Shown piece by piece: positions 7,787 through 14,929 of a stretch of 32,161 nt of DNA. The translations under genes were made by a program, and so were the position numbers. This DNA is from Candidatus Gastranaerophilales bacterium (GTDB lineage: Bacteria; Cyanobacteriota; Vampirovibrionia; Gastranaerophilales; Gastranaerophilaceae). The notes beneath the pieces were generated by a model. It did no database searches. It saw nothing but the letters and a program-made list of their open reading frames with translations, and was not told where the DNA came from. Numbering within the stretch: the stretch's first letter is position 1; every line of letters starts with the position of its first letter. The stretch covers positions 1 through 32,161 of the forward strand of contig CALUQY010000021.1 of the NCBI GenBank assembly GCA_944323035.1. The letters run 5' to 3'.

Positions 7787-8476
7787 ATGATATTTAACGA
7801 GACAAAGACACACGAGATTACGGTAGACGTTGTAATTTTAACTCTTAAAAATAATGCAATACAAGTTTTATTAGTTAAAAGACTAAATGAGCCTTTTAAA
7901 GACAAATGGGCAATCCCGGGCGGCTATGTAAGGTTATCAGAAAATTTAGATCAGGCAGCCCTGAGAGTTTTAAAAGAAAGAACAAATGTAGATAACATTT
8001 ATCTGGAGCAGCTCTATACCTTTGGCGATCCGCTTCGTCACCCTAACGCAAGGGTTATTACATGCGCATATTTTGCACTCGTACGGGCAGAAGATTTAAA
8101 TGTTATAACAAACGATGAGCTTGCCTGGTTTAAAGTGTCAGACTTGCCGCAACTTGCATTCGACCACAAGGACATTATTGAATACTCAATGAAACGAACA
8201 CGCGAAAGACTTGAAATCTGTCCTGTTGCGTATCAGCTTTTAAATGAAAAATTTACCCTGACAGAAATGCAAAAAGCATACGAACTTATTATGAGCAAAC
8301 AGCTTGACAAGCGCAACTTCCGCAAAAAAGCTATTGCAACAGAAGGTCTTATTGAATTGAACGAATATACTAAATCATCTTCAAAAAGACCGGCAAGACT
8401 TTATACATTTGAAAATATTAAACTGAACTCTAAAAGAGCTCATTTTATTTCTAACAAAACTAAGGAGAAAAAATAA
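7787..8476 (+). CDS. NrtR-like transcriptional regulator with degenerate Nudix box
   Basis: A Nudix-like ligand domain (1-140) fused to a C-terminal winged-helix segment (about 150-215, FTLTEMQKAYELIM ... RPARLYTF). This is the architecture of NrtR regulators, which sense ADP-ribose-type ligands and usually repress NAD-metabolism genes. Against G-x5-E-x7-REUxEExGU the box keeps G46, E52, R60 and E64. It has Val at 61 and Arg at 65 in place of catalytic Glu, and Asn at 67 in place of Gly, so hydrolase activity is unlikely. It is the first gene of a run with secG; its TAA stop overlaps the secG ATG (TAATG). No NAD gene is in view, so its target is unknown. The ATG at 7787 has a distant AGGG site. 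Confidence 0.85.
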   Translation: MIFNETKTHEITVDVVILTLKNNAIQVLLVKRLNEPFKDKWAIPGGYVRLSENLDQAALRVLKERTNVDNIYLEQLYTFGDPLRHPNARVITCAYFALVRAEDLNVITNDELAWFKVSDLPQLAFDHKDIIEYSMKRTRERLEICPVAYQLLNEKFTLTEMQKAYELIMSKQLDKRNFRKKAIATEGLIELNEYTKSSSKRPARLYTFENIKLNSKRAHFISNKTKEKK

Positions 8477-8697
8477 TGGTTAATTTTATATGGGCAATAC
8501 AAATTATAACAGCGCTGCTGCTTATAATTTTGATACTTCTTCATTCACCAAAAGGTGATGGCATCGCAGGAATGGGCGGAATGTCACACGTATTTGCATC
8601 ACAAAAAAGTGCTGAAAAAGGGTTAAACCAGCTGACAGGAATTATTGCAGGTATATTTGTTGTCTGCACATTTATCCTCGGTTACCTGGTAAAATAA
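8476..8697 (+). CDS. secG: SecG, preprotein translocase subunit
   Basis: A 73-residue inner-membrane subunit of the SecYEG channel. Two hydrophobic segments (about 3-22 and 53-71) flank the typical polar loop LLHSPKGDGIAGMGGMSHVF with its Gly-rich end. Length and topology fit the family. The start overlaps the stop of the preceding regulator, and GGAG lies within that gene's last codons. tcdA follows after 28 bases. Confidence 0.95.
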   Translation: MVNFIWAIQIITALLLIILILLHSPKGDGIAGMGGMSHVFASQKSAEKGLNQLTGIIAGIFVVCTFILGYLVK

Positions 8698-8725
8698 AAA
8701 CTTAGCTGTTAAATTAGAGGAATGT

Positions 8726-9475
8726 GTGTTTAATTCTAAGGAGATATTTTCAAGGAATATTTTATTTTGGGGCAAGGAATTTCAAGAGAACCTTGCCTCA
8801 AAAAATATTTGTGTTTTAGGCCTCGGCGGTGTCGGCGGATATACTGCTGAAATGCTTGCCCGCGCAGGTGTCGGCAAGCTTACACTCGTAGATTTTGACA
8901 CGGTTTCAACATCAAATATTAACCGCCAGATTATAGCACTGCACTCAAATACAGGCAAAAAGAAAACCGAACTTTTCACCGAACGGCTGAAAAATATCAA
9001 TCCGGAACTTAAAATTACTACCATTGACGATTTTTACAGAGAAAGCCTTGAACTGGATCTGTCCGTATACGACTTCGTTGCAGATGCAATTGACAGTATG
9101 CGCTCAAAAATCCATCTGCTTGAAACCTGCCATAACTCCGGAGTTTCTGTGATAAGCTCTATGGGCGCCGGTAACCGGCTAGACCCGACGCAGCTATACA
9201 TCTGCGATATCTCAGAAATTGAAAACAAAAACGCTCCGTTTGTTTCTAACATACTATATCAATTGAAAAAGCGCGGAATTGAAAAAGGAATTACTGTCGT
9301 TGCAAGCAGAGAAAAACCATTTTCGCATGAAAAAATTACAGAACAGGAACATATTGAAACCAAATCAGGCGAAGTAATAGAATTTAACAAAATCATTCCG
9401 GCATCAACACCATTTGTAGCTTCAACTGCCGGAATTTTTATGGCATACTATATTATAAAGGAACTAATGAAGTGA
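8726..9475 (+). CDS. tcdA: tRNA threonylcarbamoyladenosine dehydratase (TcdA/CsdL-type E1-like enzyme)
   Basis: ATP-dependent enzyme that cyclises t6A at position 37 of ANN-decoding tRNAs. It belongs to the ThiF/E1 superfamily. The nucleotide loop GLGGVGG is at residues 32-38, followed by the Asp-containing strand LTLVDFDTVSTSNINRQ (52-68) and VADAIDSMRSKIHLL. These match the TcdA subgroup better than ThiF or MoeB, and the CxxC zinc pairs of MoeB are absent. The start is GTG at 8726, with AGAGG five bases upstream; the ATG at 8722 runs straight into a stop. Its TGA overlaps the next gene's GTG by four bases, so the two genes are likely coupled. Confidence 0.9.
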   Translation: MFNSKEIFSRNILFWGKEFQENLASKNICVLGLGGVGGYTAEMLARAGVGKLTLVDFDTVSTSNINRQIIALHSNTGKKKTELFTERLKNINPELKITTIDDFYRESLELDLSVYDFVADAIDSMRSKIHLLETCHNSGVSVISSMGAGNRLDPTQLYICDISEIENKNAPFVSNILYQLKKRGIEKGITVVASREKPFSHEKITEQEHIETKSGEVIEFNKIIPASTPFVASTAGIFMAYYIIKELMK

Positions 9476-10173
9476 ACATACTTGTAACAGGCGCCTCAAA
9501 AGGTATCGGACGCGCAATAGCCAAAGAGCTTAAAGATACAGGGAAAGTATTTGTAACCGCCCGCACAGAATCGGCACTAAAAGAACTCGGTGCAGAAGAG
9601 TATTGTCTTTGCGACCTTACAAAAGACATTGAAAAACTCGCTGAATTTATTCAGCTTAATAAAATTGACGTTTTAATTAACAATGCCGGTGAATACATTT
9701 ACGGCGGAATTGATGAAATGACGCGCGACAAAATAGAAAGTATTTTTAAAACAGATCTTGAAGCGCCTGCCTATTTAATTTCTCAGGCTGTTCCGTTTAT
9801 GAAAGAACAAAAATGGGGCAGAATTATCAATATCGGCTCAATTTCAGGCGTAATGGGAGAGGCAAATGCAAGCCTTTATTCCGCGGCAAAAGCCGGTCTA
9901 ATAGGCTTAACAAAGGCTCTTGCACTTGAACTCGCAGAATACAATATAACCGTAAACACAATAAACCCGGGCTGGGTAGATACAGAACTCGGCAGCAAAT
10001 CAATCGAAGATAGTGAATTTTCAAAAGAAGAAATTCTGGAATGCATTCCGCAGCGCCGTTTTGTAAAACCAGAAGAAATAGCAAAATTGACCCGCTACCT
10101 CATAAGCGATGACGCAAAAGGAATTACGGGTCAATCAATCAATCTATGCGCCGGTTTGAGTGTCGGGATTTAG
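9472..10173 (+). CDS. Short-chain dehydrogenase/reductase (FabG-like)
   Basis: Classical SDR of 233 residues. The NAD(P)-binding TGASKGIG is at 6-13, NNAG at 70-73, and the catalytic set Ser near 123-125, Tyr136 and Lys140 (YSAAK) is intact. NPGWVDTEL follows the active site. It most resembles FabG-type 3-ketoacyl reductases, but the substrate cannot be told from sequence; a true FabG would normally sit with other fab genes. The GTG start at 9472 is inside the end of tcdA (GTGA overlap). The gene ends with a 4-bp convergent overlap with the next, minus-strand gene. Confidence 0.88.
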   Translation: MNILVTGASKGIGRAIAKELKDTGKVFVTARTESALKELGAEEYCLCDLTKDIEKLAEFIQLNKIDVLINNAGEYIYGGIDEMTRDKIESIFKTDLEAPAYLISQAVPFMKEQKWGRIINIGSISGVMGEANASLYSAAKAGLIGLTKALALELAEYNITVNTINPGWVDTELGSKSIEDSEFSKEEILECIPQRRFVKPEEIAKLTRYLISDDAKGITGQSINLCAGLSVGI

Positions 10174-10868
10174 TCATCCTTGCCGATACCAAACCATCTT
10201 GTATAAAACGGTGCATCTTTATATGGATCAATTTCTGATGATGAAATTGTATAAGTCATTCCGTCATATAAAATTGCACGGGAATATACCGGCTGGTAAT
10301 GTCCCGCGTCATCAGTATATTCCAGATAAACTCCGTTTGAAAAATTACTTACACTGTTCATCATTGCTTCATCATAAGAAGCAAAAGGGGCATTCAACCG
10401 TTTTCCTGAAGCCTCTTTGTCAACTCCAATTCCGTCTTTTAACGCGGCTTCTTTCAGTGGTTCCCTGAACGCACCGTCCTCAATATAAAATAAATCCTTT
10501 AATGTTTCTGCCAAAATATCTTTTTTTATCGTAAAGCTGACAGCGCCGCCGGTCGGCGAAATTTCAAAATTTACATATTCCTGCTGTTTGGCATATTTTT
10601 CCTGCAGTTCGTTCAATTCAGCCGAATATCTCTGCCTATCTTCCGCTTCTAAACTTTTATCGGCGAGTTTTGTTTTTAAAGAATCAATTCTGTTTCTGAC
10701 ATAATTAACATTATACAAAACTTCATTATACTGTTCAGCCTGTTTTTTAGTTAATGTGTATTTTTTACCGCCGAAAGTTACGACCATTTTGCCGTTTTCT
10801 TCACGAATGCCCTGTGTTGTTTGTGCCGGAACCGAACCTTGCGCTCCTGAAACTGATTTTACTGACAT
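10170..10868 (-). CDS. Hypothetical protein with central coiled coil
   Basis: Not recognised. It is a 232-residue soluble protein with no signal peptide or membrane segment. The N-terminus is Ser/Gln/Gly-rich (1-25), followed by GKMVVTFGGKKYTLTKKQAEQ, a probable coiled coil at about 40-97 with heptad-like charged residues, and a mixed alpha/beta C-terminal part. The C-terminal part has repeated Tyr/Asp motifs (YLEYTDDAGHYQPVY, DPYKDAPFYTRW). The start at 10868 has AGAGGTGA upstream. It converges on the dehydrogenase gene with a 4-bp overlap, so no terminator separates the two ends. The surface-like composition is only suggestive. Confidence 0.7.
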   Translation of the reverse strand: MSVKSVSGAQGSVPAQTTQGIREENGKMVVTFGGKKYTLTKKQAEQYNEVLYNVNYVRNRIDSLKTKLADKSLEAEDRQRYSAELNELQEKYAKQQEYVNFEISPTGGAVSFTIKKDILAETLKDLFYIEDGAFREPLKEAALKDGIGVDKEASGKRLNAPFASYDEAMMNSVSNFSNGVYLEYTDDAGHYQPVYSRAILYDGMTYTISSSEIDPYKDAPFYTRWFGIGKDD

Positions 10869-10964
10869 ATTTCACCTCTCTTTTATGACCTCTATAAAAA
10901 TATAAAGTTATTTTCTACGGAAAACATGCCAGTCAAAACAAATTCTGTTACAATGGTTAACAAA

Positions 10965-10987
10965 AAGGGCTCTTTTTAAGAGCCCTT
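10965..10987 (-). terminator. Terminator of leuS
   Basis: A perfect 10-bp stem, AAGGGCTCTT (10965-10974) and AAGAGCCCTT (10978-10987), with a TTT loop, followed on the minus strand by TTTTT. It lies directly downstream of the leuS stop. Confidence 0.88.
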
Positions 10988-10993
10988 AATTTC

Positions 10994-13480
10994 TTATTTC
11001 ACAACGATATTAACCAGTTTCTTCGGAACAACAATTGTCTTAACAATTTCTTTTCCGTCGGTTAATTCTTTAACTTTCGGACTGTCAAGCGCAACAGCCT
11101 TCATTTCGTCCTGCGAAAGCGCCTCGTCAACCTCTATTTTGTCTTTAACCTTGCCGTTAACCTGAACAACTAGGGTTATAGAACTTGCTTTGGCAAGATT
11201 TTCATCCCACTTGCACCACGGTTCATCGTGGATTGAGCCCTTACCGCCCAGATCTGCCCAGGCTTCTTCAGTCAGGTGAACTGCGACCGGTGACATCAAC
11301 TTAATCAGAGAAACAACAGCGAAGCTCAAGACTGCTTTATCTTCCGCATTAAGTTCTTTTTTCTTTCCGCGCCATTCATAAATAGCGTTTGTAAGTTCGC
11401 GATACTTGGATATTACGGTGTTGAATTGGAAATCGTTCGCAATATCATTTGTTATACCTTTCATTGCAATATGAACATTTCTGACCATATCGTCATTATC
11501 TTTTGCAAGCGGAAATTCGAGCTTGTAGTCAAGAGAAATATCAGCCGCATTTGACGCAATCAATCTCCAAACACGGTTGAGGAACTTGTAGCAGCCTTCG
11601 ACACCGGCATCTGACCAGTCAAAATCACGTGCCGGAGGAGAATCGGAAAGAATAAATAATCTTGCCGTATCTGCACCGTAATTTTCAAAGATTTCATCCG
11701 GATCTACCGTATTACCTTTTGATTTTGACATTTTAGAACCGTCTTTCAGAACCATACCCTGAGTCAAGAGATTTTTGAACGGCTCGTCAAAATCTAAAAG
11801 CCCTAAATCACGCAACGCTTTTGTGAAAAATCTTGAATATAAAAGGTGAAGAATTGCGTGTTCAATACCGCCGACGTATTGATCAACCGGAAGCCATTTG
11901 TTCACTTTTTCGCGTGCAAACGGAAGTTTGTCATTTTTCGGATCCGAATATCTCAAATAATACCAGCTTGAACATACAAAGGTATCCATAGTATCGGTTT
12001 CGCGTCTTGCTTTACCGCCGCAGTGCGGGCAGGTTGTTTCTATGAAGGTCGGAGAAGTTGTGATAGGAGATTTACCGACGACAGAGAAATCAACATCTTG
12101 CGGCAGCAATACCGGCAATTGATCTTCCGGAACCGGAACTATGCCGCATTTTTCGCAGTAAACAACCGGAATTGGCGCGCCCCAGTATCTTTGACGGGAA
12201 ATCAACCAGTCGCGGAGCCTGTATTGTGTTTTGAATTCACCAAAACCTTCACGCACAGCCTTTTCTGTGATAGCTTTTTTAGCTTTTTCGTTAGGCATTC
12301 CGTTGAATTCTCCGGAATTAACAAGCACACCCGGTTCAGTATAGGCCGAATCCTTGCAGTCAGAAGGATTTTCAGGATTCTGAATAACGACTTTCATAGG
12401 GAGATTAAACTTTTTAGCAAAATCAAAGTCGCGCGTATCGTGTGTCGGAACCGCCATAACCGCACCGGTACCGTATTCCACAAGCGCATAATCAGCAGTC
12501 CAGAGCGGGAAGGTTTCACCTGTCAACGGATTTAAACAATGCGTGCCCAGAGGAACACCCGTTTTAACACGTTCTGTTGAAAGTCTTTCAATTTCAGTCA
12601 TTTTGCGTGCATTAGCGCGGTATTCTTCAACTTTTGTCCTGTTTTCAGGCGTTGTAAGGCGTTCGATGTCTTTATATTCCGGCGCCACAACCAGATATGT
12701 AATCCCGTAAGCAGTATCAGGTCTTGTCGTATAAACAGGAATTTCCAAATCCGAACCGTCCGGCATATCAACAACTTTGAATTTCAAAATTGCGCCCTGC
12801 GATTTACCGATCCAGTTAGCCTGCATTGTTTTAACATTATCGCCCCAGCCCGGGAGTTTATCTAAATCCTCAAGCAAAACTTCTGCATAATCGGTGATTT
12901 TAAAGAACCATTGAGAAAGATATTTTTTCTCAACAACATGGTCGCATCTCCAGCATTTGCCGTCAATTACCTGCTCGTTAGCAAGAACAGTTCCGCATTC
13001 TTCGCACCAGTTAACCGCCGCTTCTTTTTTGTAAGCCAGACCTTTTTTATAAAGCTGCAGGAAGAGCCATTGCGTCCATTTGTAGTAATCCGGTTTGCAG
13101 GTAGTAACTTCTCTTTTCCAGTCATAAGAAAGTCCGAGCATTTTAAGCTGTTTTGTCATATACGCAATATTTTCATCAGTCCAGACTTCCGGATTCGCGC
13201 CGTGTTTCATCGCAGCGTTTTCGGCAGGAAGCCCGAAACTATCCCAGCCCATCGGGTGAAGAACATTGTACCCCTGCGCCTTTTTAAAACGTGCGATTAC
13301 GTCTGTAATCGTGTAGTTTCTAACGTGCCCCATGTGCAACTTGCCTGACGGGTACGGAAACATTGAAAGCGCGTAATATTTCGGCTTGTCTGAATTATCA
13401 TCAACATGGAAAGTGTTATTTTCTTCCCAAACTTTTTGCCATTTTTTCTCTATTTCCTGAGGAAAATAATTCTCTTTCAT
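10994..13480 (-). CDS. leuS: Leucyl-tRNA synthetase
   Basis: Class I aminoacyl-tRNA synthetase charging tRNA-Leu. The 828 residues hold the HIGH-type motif HMGH at 49-52, a Cys-rich zinc-ribbon-like segment (CEECG...CWRCD), the editing domain with TTRPDT and GTGAVMAVPTHD, a second Cys pair (CPHCG), and KMSKS at 583-587. The C-terminal anticodon-binding and LeuRS tail domains follow. Length and order are those of a bacterial LeuRS. The start at 13480 has AGGGAGA upstream. The upstream pilin-like gene ends at its own terminator, so leuS needs a promoter within 13481-13519 or read-through; I see no clear promoter there. Confidence 0.98.
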   Translation of the reverse strand: MKENYFPQEIEKKWQKVWEENNTFHVDDNSDKPKYYALSMFPYPSGKLHMGHVRNYTITDVIARFKKAQGYNVLHPMGWDSFGLPAENAAMKHGANPEVWTDENIAYMTKQLKMLGLSYDWKREVTTCKPDYYKWTQWLFLQLYKKGLAYKKEAAVNWCEECGTVLANEQVIDGKCWRCDHVVEKKYLSQWFFKITDYAEVLLEDLDKLPGWGDNVKTMQANWIGKSQGAILKFKVVDMPDGSDLEIPVYTTRPDTAYGITYLVVAPEYKDIERLTTPENRTKVEEYRANARKMTEIERLSTERVKTGVPLGTHCLNPLTGETFPLWTADYALVEYGTGAVMAVPTHDTRDFDFAKKFNLPMKVVIQNPENPSDCKDSAYTEPGVLVNSGEFNGMPNEKAKKAITEKAVREGFGEFKTQYRLRDWLISRQRYWGAPIPVVYCEKCGIVPVPEDQLPVLLPQDVDFSVVGKSPITTSPTFIETTCPHCGGKARRETDTMDTFVCSSWYYLRYSDPKNDKLPFAREKVNKWLPVDQYVGGIEHAILHLLYSRFFTKALRDLGLLDFDEPFKNLLTQGMVLKDGSKMSKSKGNTVDPDEIFENYGADTARLFILSDSPPARDFDWSDAGVEGCYKFLNRVWRLIASNAADISLDYKLEFPLAKDNDDMVRNVHIAMKGITNDIANDFQFNTVISKYRELTNAIYEWRGKKKELNAEDKAVLSFAVVSLIKLMSPVAVHLTEEAWADLGGKGSIHDEPWCKWDENLAKASSITLVVQVNGKVKDKIEVDEALSQDEMKAVALDSPKVKELTDGKEIVKTIVVPKKLVNIVVK

Positions 13481-13524
13481 TTACTAAATCTCCCTAACTT
13501 TCAGGGTAAATGTAGCATGAAAAA

Positions 13525-13544
13525 AGGGCGGGGTCAACCGCCCT
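13525..13544 (-). terminator. Terminator of pilin-like gene 1
   Basis: A 7-bp stem, AGGGCGG (13525-13531) and CCGCCCT (13538-13544), followed on the minus strand by TTTTTT. It lies between this gene's stop and the leuS start. Confidence 0.8.
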
Positions 13545-13548
13545 GAAA

Positions 13549-14748
13549 TCATCTTTTAACACAGCGAACCTGAGCATCAACAACAGCCTCGTTAACATAG
13601 ATTGTTCCGACAGTAATAGCCATACGCCAGTATTTCCCGGGTTCTAACAATGATGAAGATAAGTAATCATAATCACTATCTGCTAACCCGACAAGAAATC
13701 TATTCACAAACATAGACTTCAATTCTGCATGATTTGGCAGCCGGCTGTCAGAATCAGCTTTTGTGCACTGCCTGCGGCCTTCCTCAAGATTATAGCGCCC
13801 GATATCACGGGTAAGCGGTACCGGTGCGACAACAACGCTGTCCACAGGGTTAAATGCCGTAATAAATCCGATATCTTTGCCGACTGTATTAGGGCCTTTC
13901 GTTCCGTTCAAATCATAGATGAAATTTGCGCACATATACGGCTGAACATAGTGTGAATTATTCATTACACCGGTTTCATCACGACAATTCGGGTTATAAT
14001 AAACAGCGATGCTCTCACCGTTGGCCGTTTCAAAAGCCGCGATTTTAGTATCGGTTTGTGAATAGCTATGGTGGACATCCCCGCCATCAAAATCAAAGTT
14101 AGGGTTAAAGCCAACAAGAGTTTCGGGCAGCCCCTGAGAATAAGCCGAGTATGGATTTGAGCCGTTTAACGCCGTAATTTTGGACGGAATTCCGCAGTCC
14201 GCCAGATGTTCATAATCGCAAATGTTATTAATTTTTAGAACTTTTGAAAGCCCTGCTGTAACAAAAGTTTCCGCAGCAGTATCTTCGGTGACGCTTCCGC
14301 TTTCATCTTCGGTTAAAGTTCCGTAGCCATTGAGTGAAGGCATCAGGGCAATTGCCTGAGAAAACCGCGCATAAAGGGCTTTTCTTTGCGTGTTCCATGT
14401 CCGCTCGTTGATATTGCCGGTGAGTGACGGAAGCGTTATCGCCGCCACCACGCCGATTATCGTGAGGGATAAGAGGATTTCCGCCATGGTAAAGGCACTC
14501 ATACAGACTATACCCTTAACTGTCATTCCGAACTTGTTTCGGAATCTGTCCAACGACACTGATAGCTCGCACCGCTGAACAGACCCTGAATCAAGTTCAG
14601 GGTGACAGATACTTTTCACATTATCGCTCTGTGCCTCTGCTCGCTCGCGCAGTTCAAAATGACAATTATAGGCTTTCGACTCCTCAATTGTGCCTGTTAA
14701 GAGAGGCCCCCCCCCCCCTGCCTCATTCGTTACAATTCGGTTTTTCAT
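13549..14748 (-). CDS. Pilin-like protein 1 (type IV pilin N-terminus, lectin-like C-terminus), poly-G 'in frame'
   Basis: The mature part starts at codon TTT 14493-14491: FTMAEILLSLTIIGVVAAI, a classic class III (prepilin) N-terminal helix with Glu5. It runs 314 residues. Conserved blocks shared with the two paralogues are the first ~60 residues, AAFETANGES...NPNC, ANFIYDLNGTKGPNTVGKDIG, and the end. The segments between differ. The last ~90 residues (C...DSDSRLPN..ELKSM...YW...VRCVKR) resemble DUF1566/C-type-lectin-like modules. The leader MKNRIVTNEAG (start 14748, with AAAGGATGG upstream) would be a proper prepilin leader, but 74 codons of repeat DNA separate it from FTMAEI. The residue before F is Ala, not Gly. 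An internal start at 14502 (MSA, with AAGGG upstream) would restore a 3-residue leader. An ATG at 14760 lies in the same frame. Function (pseudopilin or adhesin) is inferred. Confidence 0.8.
   Translation of the reverse strand: MKNRIVTNEAGGGGPLLTGTIEESKAYNCHFELRERAEAQSDNVKSICHPELDSGSVQRCELSVSLDRFRNKFGMTVKGIVCMSAFTMAEILLSLTIIGVVAAITLPSLTGNINERTWNTQRKALYARFSQAIALMPSLNGYGTLTEDESGSVTEDTAAETFVTAGLSKVLKINNICDYEHLADCGIPSKITALNGSNPYSAYSQGLPETLVGFNPNFDFDGGDVHHSYSQTDTKIAAFETANGESIAVYYNPNCRDETGVMNNSHYVQPYMCANFIYDLNGTKGPNTVGKDIGFITAFNPVDSVVVAPVPLTRDIGRYNLEEGRRQCTKADSDSRLPNHAELKSMFVNRFLVGLADSDYDYLSSSLLEPGKYWRMAITVGTIYVNEAVVDAQVRCVKR
14494..14715 (-). repeat. In-frame 222-bp block of palindromic repeats between pilin leader and mature domain
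   Basis: The block begins inside the poly-G run and ends just before the FTMAEILL codons. It is a mosaic of short dispersed repeats. These are CCTCTCTTAACAGGCAC, a unit with GCGCGAGCGAGCAGAGGC, the hairpin CCCTGAACTTGATTCAGGG, and the hairpin ATTCCGAAACAAGTTCGGAAT. Read in frame it encodes 74 residues, including CHPELDSGS and DRFRNKFGMT, strings typical of translated repeat DNA rather than of a folded domain. The same block, equally long apart from one extra G, sits at the same place in pilin-like gene 2. Confidence 0.85.
14707..14718 (-). repeat. 12-nt poly-G tract in pilin-like gene 1
   Basis: Twelve C on the plus strand read as G12 in the gene and encode four Gly directly after the leader MKNRIVTNEA. 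With 12 G the leader frame continues into the mature pilin frame. One G more or less would break it. Confidence 0.95.
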
Positions 14749-14771
14749 TTTGCTTTCCATCCTTTCATTTT

Positions 14772-14824
14772 CCGAGACCTAGCTCGGGGCTAATTGTAGG
14801 ACAGGCTCAGCCTGCTATCCTTTC
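14772..14824. repeat. Two short palindromes in the leader region of pilin-like gene 1
   Basis: CCGAG(ACCTAG)CTCGG lies at 14774-14789 approximately. AGGA-CAGGCT-C-AGCCTG-CTA-TCCT lies just downstream. Both fall between the promoter (14838-14866) and the ribosome site, so the mRNA leader of this gene would be folded. Their form (stem, CT-x-AG centre, stem) resembles other short hairpins in the window. Confidence 0.6.
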
Positions 14825-14837
14825 TTTATACATTTTC

Positions 14838-14866
14838 ATTATGCTACATGTTTTAGGCGATGTCAA
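14838..14866 (-). promoter_or_regulatory. Promoter of pilin-like gene 1
   Basis: A perfect TTGACA (14866-14861), a 17-bp spacer and CATAAT (14843-14838) on the minus strand. The sequence and surroundings (TTGACATC ... CATAATGAAA) are shared with the promoter of pilin-like gene 2. The mRNA leader would be about 80 nt. Confidence 0.8.
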
Positions 14867-14929
14867 TAGTTGAAAATTAGGGACTTTAATGCTATCATTG
14901 GTTTGAAATATGTTTTGGAATTTTATTGA

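Noticed and set aside
13549-14748. Diversity-generating retroelement variable gene
   Set aside because: The C-terminal fold is suggestive, but there is no reverse transcriptase, accessory protein or template repeat in the window, and differences between paralogues are not limited to A positions.
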